A DNA stretch of 64,000 nt from positions 81,086 through 145,085 of the forward strand of contig JASHQM010000079.1 of the NCBI GenBank assembly GCA_030039165.1, in the 5' to 3' direction. Under the pieces are notes generated by a model. That model was not told the origin of the DNA. It ran no database searches and saw only the letters and a program-made list of their open reading frames with translations. Position 1 is the first letter of the stretch, and every line of letters begins with the position of its first letter. This DNA is from Candidatus Sulfotelmatobacter sp. (lineage in GTDB: Bacteria > Acidobacteriota > Terriglobia > Terriglobales > Acidobacteriaceae). A program made the position numbers and the translations under genes. This document shows, piece by piece, positions 34,761-43,513 of the stretch.

Positions 34761-37592
34761 TTAGTGAGGTTCGTGGCCGGCGCTAAGCAGATTCACATAC
34801 AGGCGTACCGCTCCCGGCACGCCTGCCGGCAACTGCCGGAAGAATGCGTATCCCGTATAAACGTAAATTCCCTTGCCGTAATGGGCGAGCAGCAATCCGC
34901 CCTTCTGCGGCTCCTCGTTGGGATCGTGACACGAGAGCAAGGGTTGGAAGCGATCGTCCCACTTGTTCATGAAGTAGAGTCCGCGCTCCTGCACCCAGCC
35001 GTCGAAATCGCGAGCCGTGATTTGGTTCGGATAGTGGAAGACCTGATTATCGGGGGCGAGAATTTCGACGGGTGCTTCTTCGACGGAAACGCGTGCACGA
35101 CTCAGCTCGGAGGGATAAGGCGTGAAATGTCCATTGTTGAAGTCGGCCACGCCGGTGTTGTATTGCACGAGTAGTGTGCCTCCTGCGGAGACGAAATCGA
35201 GCAGCTTCTGATTGTTTTCGACTACATCTTTCTGCGTATCATAAGCGCGGATGCCAAGGACGATGGTGGCATATCGGCTGAGATCTTCGGTGGACAACTT
35301 CTCCGGTGGAATGGGAGCTACATCCATGCCAATCTGCTTAAGTACGGTCGGAATGTCATCGCCCGCACCCATGATATAGGCGATTTTGAGATCGTGCGGC
35401 GCGATCACATCGACGATGCTGACCCGCTGTACGGCCGGCTGGTAGTAATAAAAGCTGCCCAGATCTTCGCGGGTGACCAGCGTGTAGCCTTCGCTGAAGT
35501 TCTCGCCATTACTTTGCAGAACCGCGCGAATCGTGGCACGACCCTCCTGCAAGCCCGCGGGAAAGACCTTGAACTGAAAATCCTGTTTTTCGCCGCGATG
35601 CGTGAAGCGCACGCCTAACTGCGCGGGGTCACAATGCCATCCGGCAGGCAGTTCGAGATGCAAGGTGCCTTTCATTTCGCGAGAAAGACTGGCGGCTACT
35701 CCGACAGTCACGGTGGAATTGGCGCCGTTGTGCGTGGAGATGGTTTGGGTTCCGGGTTCGAGAGCGACGGAGAATGCAGGCACGACGGCCAGTGGACGCA
35801 CTGTTTCTTTGCCAGAGTCGTCGATGAATTCGGCAACCACTGGTTGCTCAATGCTGATTCTGTTTGCCAGGACCGCCCCTGCGAGGGAATACGTTGCTCG
35901 CGCGCGCAACGGAGGCGGGGGAAATGGCAGAGTCACATAATCGGGATTATCGATCTGATTGATGCTCTCGGTTTCGGGGTTGGCCCGATGCCAATACGGG
36001 CGCGTGTACTTCGCTCCTTTGGGAACGCGGAGTCGAAAAACGACCTGCTCGTTGTTGCCCGGCTTGATAGGGACCCGTTTGGTTTTGTCGGAGGTCGTTC
36101 CCCAGCCGGGAGGAACTTCGATTTTGAGGCCGTCGATCAGAAGAGTGTGCTTGGATCCATTGTGCAGATCGACAGCCACGAGAAATTCTTGGCCGGGAGA
36201 GACTGCGCTCAAGGCGTCGGATTCTTTCGGAAGCTCCTCCTTGAAGGCGTGGCCATTGGAGTCTACGCGGGAAACTACGCTTGCCTCAAGGGTGGTGTTC
36301 AAAGCTTCGTTGGTTGCTGTTTCCGCCAGCTTTTCCTTTTCGCTAAGCCTCATCAGGAGATCGGCTTTGGCAGGTTCGCTTAGAGTGCTCGAGCTGATTC
36401 TGGTTTGAATCTGCCCGAGAGCAGAAACAACCGCAAGAAGAGGAGTCGCAGCCGCAGAGGGATCGTTCTTCTTAATGTCGTCATTGGCTTCGGCAATTTT
36501 TCGGGCAACATCTGTTAGCTCCTGCCGCAGGTATGGAGCTTTCGATTCTTCAGCGCCCAAGCGCGAAGCGAGGCCGGGCAGAGTGGTATCGATTCCGTCG
36601 AAGAAATCTTTCTCATGTCCGTTTTTGTCAAGCTTTGGCGGCTTAATCGAATCAACCAGCTTATAGAAAGTAAAACGGTCGCCAGGTTCGACGTTCCAGT
36701 TGGCTGCGCCCTGAGAAAGTTGATGGCGCAGGCCCTTCATGGCAAATTGCACGTAGGAGCCATCGAGATCGGTATCGGGCTGGCCAGTGTTAAGTTTGAC
36801 AGTCCAATTCTCATCGGGGCAGGTTTGGACGCCGAATCCACAAACGTTGCCGATGTAAAGCTTCTTTGCTTGCCAGGGTTCGAGGCCTTGCGCGATCTGG
36901 TCGGGAAACCGTTTGGGATCGGCAGCGGCATGGAAGGCTTCCTGCGTGAGAATGCTCGATGCCTGGTGATGGCCGTGACCGTCGCGCGGCGTGCCGGAAA
37001 AACGGGCGACAAGCACGTCGGGGCGGAAGGTGCGGATTACTCGCACCATGTCGCCCAGCGCGATGTCGTGTCCGCCCCATTTTTCAAAAGTTTCATCGGC
37101 GCTCTTTGAGAAGCCAAAATCGGCGACGCGGGTGAAGCGCTCCTGCACGCCGTAGTATTGGTCGGCGGCGAGCAGTTCCAATGTGCGCACTACGCCCAGC
37201 ACATCGAACAAATTGCTGCCGATTTTGTTTTGACCGCCCTCGCCACGATTGAGAGTGAGCAGGAGCACGGTGTCTCCGCGACCGCGGGACTCGAGCGTGA
37301 GCATGCCGCCATCTTCATCGTCGGGGTGCGCCACGGTTTGCATCAGGCGGGCTGTGGTGCTCAAGCGGCGAAGGTTTTCGCGGAGGCCGGGTTGCCCCTG
37401 ATCTTGCGGCAGTTCGGGAGGAACACCCATATACGGGAGAGACGCGAATTGTGAGGAACTGGTCGCAGCATCGGGTGCATCGCCTGGATGTGAAGCGAAG
37501 AGGAAAACAGGAATCAGCAGCAGCGCAATCAGGAGCAGAAAGCACACGGTCCAGTTGCAGCGCAGATAATGGATAAGCTGGATGTCAGGCAT
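34761..37592 (-). CDS. Large secreted PIG-L deacetylase with C-terminal amidotransferase-like domain
   Basis: About 943 residues. An N-terminal hydrophobic segment (about residues 17-32) anchors or exports it. PIG-L/LmbE deacetylase domain follows, with AHPDDEDGGML at about residues 88-98 (zinc His and catalytic Asp) and the HGHHQAS motif near 207. A middle region has Ig-like and NPCBM/alpha-galactosidase-associated-like beta segments (ELPAGWHCDP). The C-terminus (about 740-940) looks like a class I glutamine-amidotransferase fold (VLGIRAYDTQKD, GGTLLVQYNTG) but the nucleophile Cys is not apparent. Likely acts on extracellular or periplasmic glycans. A GTG start at 37619 would add nine residues. 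Confidence 0.88.
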   Translation of the reverse strand: MPDIQLIHYLRCNWTVCFLLLIALLLIPVFLFASHPGDAPDAATSSSQFASLPYMGVPPELPQDQGQPGLRENLRRLSTTARLMQTVAHPDDEDGGMLTLESRGRGDTVLLLTLNRGEGGQNKIGSNLFDVLGVVRTLELLAADQYYGVQERFTRVADFGFSKSADETFEKWGGHDIALGDMVRVIRTFRPDVLVARFSGTPRDGHGHHQASSILTQEAFHAAADPKRFPDQIAQGLEPWQAKKLYIGNVCGFGVQTCPDENWTVKLNTGQPDTDLDGSYVQFAMKGLRHQLSQGAANWNVEPGDRFTFYKLVDSIKPPKLDKNGHEKDFFDGIDTTLPGLASRLGAEESKAPYLRQELTDVARKIAEANDDIKKNDPSAAATPLLAVVSALGQIQTRISSSTLSEPAKADLLMRLSEKEKLAETATNEALNTTLEASVVSRVDSNGHAFKEELPKESDALSAVSPGQEFLVAVDLHNGSKHTLLIDGLKIEVPPGWGTTSDKTKRVPIKPGNNEQVVFRLRVPKGAKYTRPYWHRANPETESINQIDNPDYVTLPFPPPPLRARATYSLAGAVLANRISIEQPVVAEFIDDSGKETVRPLAVVPAFSVALEPGTQTISTHNGANSTVTVGVAASLSREMKGTLHLELPAGWHCDPAQLGVRFTHRGEKQDFQFKVFPAGLQEGRATIRAVLQSNGENFSEGYTLVTREDLGSFYYYQPAVQRVSIVDVIAPHDLKIAYIMGAGDDIPTVLKQIGMDVAPIPPEKLSTEDLSRYATIVLGIRAYDTQKDVVENNQKLLDFVSAGGTLLVQYNTGVADFNNGHFTPYPSELSRARVSVEEAPVEILAPDNQVFHYPNQITARDFDGWVQERGLYFMNKWDDRFQPLLSCHDPNEEPQKGGLLLAHYGKGIYVYTGYAFFRQLPAGVPGAVRLYVNLLSAGHEPH

Positions 37593-37853
37593 TACCCGGG
37601 ACAATTTCGAAGGTTGCACCCTACAAGGATGGGGCCTCGGGGTACTTTAACGCAAATTCTTTCATGCCAGCGGCCATTACTGAGTCGATGGCTCCCCGCG
37701 ATTTGACTGTTTGCTACATCAATTTTCCATCGGCTGACAAAAGGACTGCTGCCATATCCGGGGGAGGCGAGACCCAGCCCCGCCGCGAGCAGCCAAAGAT
37801 CCTGCCAACCCGTATAGCTCCCCGTTAACCATCACGAAAACGCACTGGTCGCG

Positions 37854-40250
37854 TCATTGCTGCCCCTCTTTCAGCGCGTCCTGGCAATTGCTACCGGCGG
37901 TCAGAACCTGGTTGAATTCGGCTTCTTTGCGCAGGTCCTTAAGCAGGGGATCTTCCAGCAAGGGCGAATAGGCACAGTAATTTTGCTGGACTGCCGCTTT
38001 GAGCAGGCGGAGTGCGGCTTCTTTCTGGCCGCAGTAGGCCATAATGGAACCCACGCGGTACCACTGTTCAGGATCGGGCTCGGTCATAACAGAGGTTTCG
38101 GTCTCCTTCACGATGCGGTCGAGATCGGAAGGACGTCGGGATTCTGTGCATGCCGCCAGCAGATCGCGGTGATAATGAGGATTTTGGGTAACATTTTTCA
38201 CGGCCTCGCGCGCCTGCTCCACATTTCCCTGATCCAGATAAACATAAGGCATGACCCATGCTGCCCACTCGGAGCCGGGGTCGAGGCGGATAAAATCCCT
38301 GGCGCGTTCGGTTTTGCCGAGTTCCAGGAACGCCCACGCGCAGGAGCGGAAACTGAAATTGCCAGGGTCGAGGCTTAGCGCAGCGTCGCACTGTTGCGTC
38401 GCCTGTTCTGTCATGCCCGCATAACGGAGCACGTAGCTGAGTGCGAAGTGCGCGTCGGCGCTTTGTGGACGGCGGCGGACAAGATCTTGGGCTTCCTGGT
38501 AGGCGTGGCTGAGGTCTCCGCGCTCGACACGGTTGGTGATTAGACTGCTAGCAGCAGAAACAAGATTGGGGTCGAGCACAAGCGCCTTTTCATAGGCCCG
38601 GTTGGACCGCTGGAACATTACTTCGCCGCCGCCGCCGTAGTAGGAATCATAATAGTAACGCTGGCCGAGAGCTTCCCATGCCGGAGCATAGCCGGGATCG
38701 ACTCCCACAACGTGCTCTAGGACAGCAATTGCGTCTTTGTTTGGTGCTGGATCGTGCGGCAGAGCGAGCGAGTGCAGATAAAGATCGTAGGCCTCCTGAC
38801 TCCTGGGGCGGGATGCGGTGCTGATTGTTCCACCGGCACCGAGAATGGGCAAGAGTCCCTGCTGGACTTGCGTGGCCAACTGGTTTTGCAAAGAGATCAA
38901 GTCATTCACACCCGACGTGACGGTGCTTTGCCACAGGAGCCGATCATTGATGACATCGACGGCTTCTAACGTGACGGTGAGTTGTTCGCCTTTCCGCAGG
39001 AAGTGGCCCGTGAGCAGGCGGCCGACGTGCAGCTGCTGGCCGATCTTGTGAGGATCAAGGTCGGGCTCTACATACTTGCGCGTGGTAGAAGAGGGGCGCA
39101 CGTCAAGCGAACGGGCATAAGTGAGAGCACTGGTCAGTTCGTCGGGGAGCGCGAGGCGCAGATAATCGACCGAGTAGTCGCCGTTCATGTTTTGAAAAGG
39201 TAAGACGGCGATGGCATTGGCCTGCTCAAGGCTGGCGGCAGCGCGATGTTTAAACCAATAAGCACCGACGGCAGCGAGCACGGTGACCAGCACTGCCAGA
39301 GTGCCCAACCAGAGCCATAGTTGCCAGCGGCTATTCGCCGTCCGGCCAAACGTTCCGCTGGCGACTCGCAGCCTGGCAGTCTGAAATGCAGACCTGACCT
39401 GGCCGGATTCGGTCTCCTTCTTGAGTTGCTGAAGATCGGCCTTCATCTGCGTGGCGCTCTGGTAGCGCTGATTACGGTCTTTCTCCATGGCCTTGCCGAT
39501 GATGGCTTCGAGTTCGATGGGAACTTGCGGATTGAGCGAGCACGGCGAAACGGGTTTGTCGTGAAGGACGGCGTCGAGCGTCATCAAGGAGTTTTTGCCC
39601 GAGAACGGTTTTTTGCCGGTCGACATTTCGTACATGACAACACCGAAAGAGAAAAGGTCGCTGCGGAAATCAAGGTCTTCACTTCGCGCCTGCTCGGGTG
39701 ACATGTAAACAGCCGTGCCGGGGATCACGCCAATGGCGGTGAGCGTGTTGTCTGCGCCGGCAGGATCGCTATCGGTACCCACATGATGCAGAACTTTGGC
39801 GAGTCCGAAGTCGAGGACTTTGACCTGGCCGGTCGGAGTCAGAAATATGTTGGCGGGCTTGATGTCGCGATGAACAATGCCTTTGGCGTGAGAGGCTGCA
39901 AGGGCGTCTGCGACCTGCATGCTGATATCGAGGAGTTTGTCGGTCTCGATGGGCTTGGCCGTTTGCTTGAGGCTCTCGCCATCAATCTTCTCCATCACGA
40001 TGAAGGGATGGCCATTGTTATCTTCGATGCCATGGATCGTACAGATATTGGGATGGTTTAACTGCGAGGCAGCTCGGGCTTCACGGCTGAAACGTTCCAG
40101 GGATTTAGGGTCGCCAGAGAGATTCTCAGGAATGAACTTGAGGGCAACGTGTCGGCCGAGCTTGAGATCTTCGGCTTCATAGACCACCCCCATGCCGCCG
40201 CCCCCGAGTTTCCCCAGGATGCGATAGTGGGATACGGTCTGGCCAATCAT
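37854..40250 (-). CDS. Transmembrane Ser/Thr protein kinase with C-terminal TPRs
   Basis: A 798-residue protein. Hanks kinase domain 8-270: GGGGMGVVYEA (P-loop), Lys in HVALKFI, HRDIKPANIF (catalytic), DFGLAK, MSPEQARSEDLDF. A juxtamembrane linker and one transmembrane helix (LWLGTLAVLVTVLAAVGAYWF, about 315-335) lead to an extracytoplasmic part with a TolB/adenylate-cyclase-type FQNMNGDYSVDY segment and TPRs (WEALGQRYYYD; LDPNLVSA; LSLDPGNFS). Such kinases sense through the C-terminal domain. ATG 40250 is chosen over GTG 40262. Confidence 0.93.
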   Translation of the reverse strand: MIGQTVSHYRILGKLGGGGMGVVYEAEDLKLGRHVALKFIPENLSGDPKSLERFSREARAASQLNHPNICTIHGIEDNNGHPFIVMEKIDGESLKQTAKPIETDKLLDISMQVADALAASHAKGIVHRDIKPANIFLTPTGQVKVLDFGLAKVLHHVGTDSDPAGADNTLTAIGVIPGTAVYMSPEQARSEDLDFRSDLFSFGVVMYEMSTGKKPFSGKNSLMTLDAVLHDKPVSPCSLNPQVPIELEAIIGKAMEKDRNQRYQSATQMKADLQQLKKETESGQVRSAFQTARLRVASGTFGRTANSRWQLWLWLGTLAVLVTVLAAVGAYWFKHRAAASLEQANAIAVLPFQNMNGDYSVDYLRLALPDELTSALTYARSLDVRPSSTTRKYVEPDLDPHKIGQQLHVGRLLTGHFLRKGEQLTVTLEAVDVINDRLLWQSTVTSGVNDLISLQNQLATQVQQGLLPILGAGGTISTASRPRSQEAYDLYLHSLALPHDPAPNKDAIAVLEHVVGVDPGYAPAWEALGQRYYYDSYYGGGGEVMFQRSNRAYEKALVLDPNLVSAASSLITNRVERGDLSHAYQEAQDLVRRRPQSADAHFALSYVLRYAGMTEQATQQCDAALSLDPGNFSFRSCAWAFLELGKTERARDFIRLDPGSEWAAWVMPYVYLDQGNVEQAREAVKNVTQNPHYHRDLLAACTESRRPSDLDRIVKETETSVMTEPDPEQWYRVGSIMAYCGQKEAALRLLKAAVQQNYCAYSPLLEDPLLKDLRKEAEFNQVLTAGSNCQDALKEGQQ

Positions 40251-40667
40251 CGAAGATGACACTCCGTCCGCGTAATGGTAGGCCCGCGGCGACGCCCGGT
40301 CAACCGGCAGGGGTATGCCATCAGGGGTATTACCGCACGAATTAAACTGGATGCGGGCATAAGCGATAGGCGAATAGCGCTGAGGGTGTGTGCCCTGCGG
40401 AAAGGGAGAGTAGCCGCAAGTCCAATCTTGCTTCGGGCGCTAAAGCGCTGTTCCTTCTTCCGATCAGAAAAAGTAGCAGCTAACTGGGCCGACAAACAGT
40501 AATCATCACCAGTCGATATTAGAACTTGCTGAGAAACAATCCTCCAGCGCAAGCCTGTCCCATCCGCGACATCTTTTTCCCAAAACTGATAATCGCCCAC
40601 CTATTTTGGCGGGCATTCTGGGGAGCGATAGCCGCTGCGGTTATTATGAAGTTGAGGCTCGTCGAGG
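40251..40667. other. Intergenic region between divergent kinase and DUF2934 genes
   Basis: About 417 bases with no supported gene. It contains the upstream regions of both genes and a hairpin-like GCCCACC / GGCGGGC pair (about 40588-40614) with one mismatch. I see no convincing promoter pair. Confidence 0.4.
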
Positions 40668-41015
40668 GTGGAATCCGTAGCAAATCATCCTTCCGAACTG
40701 CACGAGGCGATTCGCCTGCGGGCCGAGGAGATCTATCAGCGCAGCGGATGCGTGGGCGGACGTGATTTGGAAAATTGGCGACAGGCTGAAGCTGAGATTT
40801 GGCGCGAAATCGCTTCCCGCAATCTGCGCCATGTCGTGGTGAAGGTGCAGGGTGTCGTTTATACGGGAGAGTACAAGGCTGACGCCGCCGGTGGTTATGT
40901 TCCGGGTGAATTCCAGCACGGCGATCCTGTAGCCGTAAATTTTAAGGGTGATAAGTTGTTTCTTCGACGGCCGAACGGGCGAGAACTGGAAACCAGAGTT
41001 GTAAAAAAAGACTGA
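40668..41015 (+). CDS. DUF2934 protein
   Basis: A 115-residue protein. The N-terminal part holds the DUF2934 signature: HEAIRLRAEEIYQRSGC, then DLENWRQAEAEI (residues about 12-45), a short helix-turn-helix-like helical motif common in Acidobacteriota and Proteobacteria. The C-terminus is basic and beta-rich (VQGVVYTGEYKADAAGG; FKGDKLFLRRPNGREL). GTG 40668 is the usable start. Function of the domain is not established. It is convergent with the ATP-grasp-like gene. Confidence 0.8.
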   Translation: MESVANHPSELHEAIRLRAEEIYQRSGCVGGRDLENWRQAEAEIWREIASRNLRHVVVKVQGVVYTGEYKADAAGGYVPGEFQHGDPVAVNFKGDKLFLRRPNGRELETRVVKKD

Positions 41016-41050
41016 AGCGGCTGTGACATGCCCAGACGCGCGCCGCTTTT

Positions 41051-42280
41051 TTATTCACTGGGAAAGAAGGCTGCCGATGCTCCCACCCACTCCATGTTCT
41101 TGTTGTGGTCGACGCCCATCATGAGTCCACGGCCCATCCGGATAATGGTTAGCACGGGCGTAAGTTCTTCCAACCATACATACATGACTCGTACTTCGGC
41201 CTTCGTGGGGCCGAATGGAGTTTCTATTACCGGCTCGAAGTGCAGGCGCTCCTGAAGAATGTATTCGGAGCACCTCGCCGCGGGTATGGCATCGATATCC
41301 TCCTTCTGCGGTGCGATTACCACACCCAGGCCAGCGAAAGAATAGAGCGGCTTGAGCGCGTAGTTTTCGAGATCGTCGGGAAGGCGATCGAGCCTATCGA
41401 GGAACCAGGTCTTGGGTACGGACTCGTGGCTCAGGTAGGGGATGGAGAACTTACTGATGCGGAAATACCAGTTGGGATGGCCAGCCCATTCGACGGCAAG
41501 ATCGTCTCGCCAGTCGAAATTCAGTTTGATTCCTTTGCGCTGAAGTTCGTCGACGATCGCGCGGTTGTAGATGCGGTTGATGGGGATTCGTTTGCCGTTG
41601 CGCTCGTAATAAAGCTGCAACCCTTGTTTCTTGACCGATTCGATATCGACTGTGGGAATTCCCAGCATTTTTTCGGTGAGCAGAAAGTCAGGCAAAGTTT
41701 TCTGTTCTTGGGGCCGGATTTCCATAAGGATTACATTTTCGGGATCGTGCAGCCCCACGATCGCCTGTCGCAGAAGATGACGATAAGCCAGATCGTCGAG
41801 TCCGCCCAGAAAATACCGCAAATGAGAGCCCGCGTGCGCCTGTTCCCGATTACTGGAATCCCAGCTCTCTAGCCCATAGACATCCATGTAGGTTTGCGCC
41901 AGCCTGGCCTGGTAGGCATACAGAGAAGGGAAGGCTTGCAACTCGACCAGTTTTGGTGCTAGTTCGCCGTTCGCGCTGCGAACCAGGCCGAAGTCGACCT
42001 GAACGAACATGGGATGTGGGGGCTCATTGGGAACGCGGAACTCGGTGGGGATGGATTCATCCGAACGGGCACGATAACCGGAATCAGCGACCAGTTGCCG
42101 AATTAGTTCTTTGCCGTCGGCGGCCATACGATCCAACAGGGATTTGGGAAAAAAGCAGGGGGTCTCGCACAGGCGGAATTGCACGTGTGTACCGCAGGCG
42201 CGGTCGATGAGGCGGAGAAACTCCTGATACTTGCCCGGAGTAAAGCTTGCATTGAAGCGCTGACGGAGCCAGGGAATCAT
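41051..42280 (-). CDS. Hypothetical protein with ATP-grasp-like C-terminus
   Basis: A 409-residue cytoplasmic protein. No annotated family is recognised with certainty. The C-terminal third has features of ATP-grasp ligases: WFLDRLDRLPDDLENYALKP (Lys), YSFAGLGVVI (glycine-rich loop), YILQERLHFEPVI (acidic and Gln residues that usually bind Mg-ATP) and VRVMYVWLEEL. The N-terminal part has a CGTHVQFRLCETPCFF segment with three Cys. By analogy it may ligate a carboxylate to an amine (as in glutathionylspermidine-synthase-like ATP-grasps). CATAAT lies seven bases before ATG 42280. Confidence 0.7.
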   Translation of the reverse strand: MIPWLRQRFNASFTPGKYQEFLRLIDRACGTHVQFRLCETPCFFPKSLLDRMAADGKELIRQLVADSGYRARSDESIPTEFRVPNEPPHPMFVQVDFGLVRSANGELAPKLVELQAFPSLYAYQARLAQTYMDVYGLESWDSSNREQAHAGSHLRYFLGGLDDLAYRHLLRQAIVGLHDPENVILMEIRPQEQKTLPDFLLTEKMLGIPTVDIESVKKQGLQLYYERNGKRIPINRIYNRAIVDELQRKGIKLNFDWRDDLAVEWAGHPNWYFRISKFSIPYLSHESVPKTWFLDRLDRLPDDLENYALKPLYSFAGLGVVIAPQKEDIDAIPAARCSEYILQERLHFEPVIETPFGPTKAEVRVMYVWLEELTPVLTIIRMGRGLMMGVDHNKNMEWVGASAAFFPSE

Positions 42281-42287
42281 GCACGAA

Positions 42288-42293
42288 ATTATG
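42288..42293 (-). promoter_or_regulatory. Candidate -10 box of the ATP-grasp-like gene
   Basis: Read on the minus strand, CATAAT ends seven bases before the ATG at 42280. No SD is seen. As at nadE and the first secretin gene, this would yield a leaderless mRNA. Confidence 0.35.
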
Positions 42294-42353
42294 CCGCACA
42301 AACACTATGACTTATCGCAGAAAATGAAGTGTCTTAAACAGAGAGGATAGAGG

Positions 42354-42392
42354 GGTAGTGGGTCAGTTTGAATCAAACTCTCACCCACTACC
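42354..42392 (-). terminator. Hairpin downstream of the polyprenyl synthase gene
   Basis: Outer stem GGTAGTGGGT (42354-42363) with ACCCACTACC (42383-42392), perfect 10 bp, and an inner stem GTTTG / CAAAC with AAT loop, separated by an asymmetric internal loop. It lies between the stop of the polyprenyl synthase gene (transcribed leftward) and the next gene; minus-strand sequence after it is pyrimidine-rich. Probable terminator. Confidence 0.65.
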
Positions 42393-42403
42393 GATAGAGG
42401 GAT

Positions 42404-43393
42404 TCACTTCTCGCGGCCAACCACGAATTCCGGGGCCCAGAGCAAGGCCCGCTTTATTTCCGAGTCTGGAAAATAACAGATGGATTCGCGGGAACATTCC
42501 GCGTACTCCATCGCGCGCGCTGAGGCGGCGTCGAGCGATCCATAGCGCCGCAAAATATCCATGATCTCGGCGCGGGTCACGCCATCGAAGGCACGATCGC
42601 GCAAAATGGTTTCGATTTTGACCCGCTCTTCCGCCGTGCAGCGTTCGAGAGAGTGAATCACGGCCATCGTGACTTTGCCCTCGCGCAAATCGCTGGCCAC
42701 GGGCTTGCCTAAGACCTCTTCCGAGGCCGTCAAGTCAAGCACGTCGTCTACGATTTGAAACGCCATCCCTAAATTGCGGCCGTACTGCCCGAGGGCTTCC
42801 TCCTGCTCGGGTGTAGCTCCGCCAAGAATTGCACCCAGGCGCATGCAAACGGAGAACAGGCAGGCAGTCTTACGATAGATCAGATCGAGGTGCTGATCGA
42901 GGGTAATCAACTGACCCAGTTTTTCCATCTGCAAAAGCTCGCCCTCCACCATTTGCTGCGTCAGTTCGATCAGCGTGTCGAGAATGCGGAAATTGCGCTC
43001 CTGCACCGCGATCTTGAAGGCTTGCATGTAAAGCCAGTCGCCCGCCAGAACGCATTTGGAATTGCCCCACTGGGTATTGGCCGCGGGACGGCCGCGCCGC
43101 GTTTTGGCCTCGTCAATGATGTCGTCGTGCACCAGAGTTGCGGTATGGATGATTTCGACGACCGCACCAAGACGAACCGCGCCGTGCCCCCGATAATCAA
43201 AGAGCCGGGATGAGAGAAAAAGCAAGGCGGGCCGAAGGCGCTTGCCGCCGCCATTGCGCAGATATTCGCCGATTTCGGTGATGGCCTGCACGCCCGAGAC
43301 AGTGTCCTGGCCGAACTCGCCCTCGAGCGCCACGAGATCATCCCGCAGCAAATCGAAAATCTCTTTTCCGTTAATGGTGGTCGATACGCCCAA
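42404..43393 (-). CDS. Polyprenyl diphosphate synthase
   Basis: A 329-residue trans-isoprenyl diphosphate synthase that extends FPP with IPP, most likely for the quinone side chain. Both Asp-rich motifs are present: VHDDIIDEAKTRRG (residues about 93-106, first DDxxD) and QIVDDVLDLT (about 221-230). GGGKRLRP near residue 49 and QWGNSKCVLAGDWLY are typical. The start is TTG 43393, preceded by AAAGGG at seven bases spacing; no ATG/GTG is available in frame after the preceding stop. Chain length cannot be read. Confidence 0.93.
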   Translation of the reverse strand: MGVSTTINGKEIFDLLRDDLVALEGEFGQDTVSGVQAITEIGEYLRNGGGKRLRPALLFLSSRLFDYRGHGAVRLGAVVEIIHTATLVHDDIIDEAKTRRGRPAANTQWGNSKCVLAGDWLYMQAFKIAVQERNFRILDTLIELTQQMVEGELLQMEKLGQLITLDQHLDLIYRKTACLFSVCMRLGAILGGATPEQEEALGQYGRNLGMAFQIVDDVLDLTASEEVLGKPVASDLREGKVTMAVIHSLERCTAEERVKIETILRDRAFDGVTRAEIMDILRRYGSLDAASARAMEYAECSRESICYFPDSEIKRALLWAPEFVVGREK

Positions 43394-43406
43394 TCTTACG
43401 CCCTTT

Positions 43407-43506
43407 CACCACGGAGGCACAGAGACCCGGAGAAAATGAAAAATGAGGTGCGAAACCCAACCGCCATTCCTCTGAAAAACCTCCGTGTCTCAGCGTCCCC
43501 GTGGTG
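43407..43506. repeat. Large imperfect inverted repeat (CACAGAG family) between polyprenyl synthase and yajQ
   Basis: Left arm 43407-43432 starts CACCACGGAGGCACAGAG and pairs with right arm 43481-43506 (CTCCGTGTCTCAGCG then CCCCGTGGTG), 21 of 26 positions matching, with a 48-base spacer. It would give a long hairpin in the yajQ-to-polyprenyl synthase transcript. Confidence 0.75.
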
Positions 43507-43513
43507 AGGATTG

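Noticed and set aside
36615..37109. 164-codon plus-strand frame within the PIG-L gene
   Set aside because: Sense frame encodes the PIG-L deacetylase core; the antisense frame has no motifs.
37857..38378. 173-codon plus-strand frame over the kinase C-terminus
   Set aside because: Antisense shadow of the TPR-coding region.
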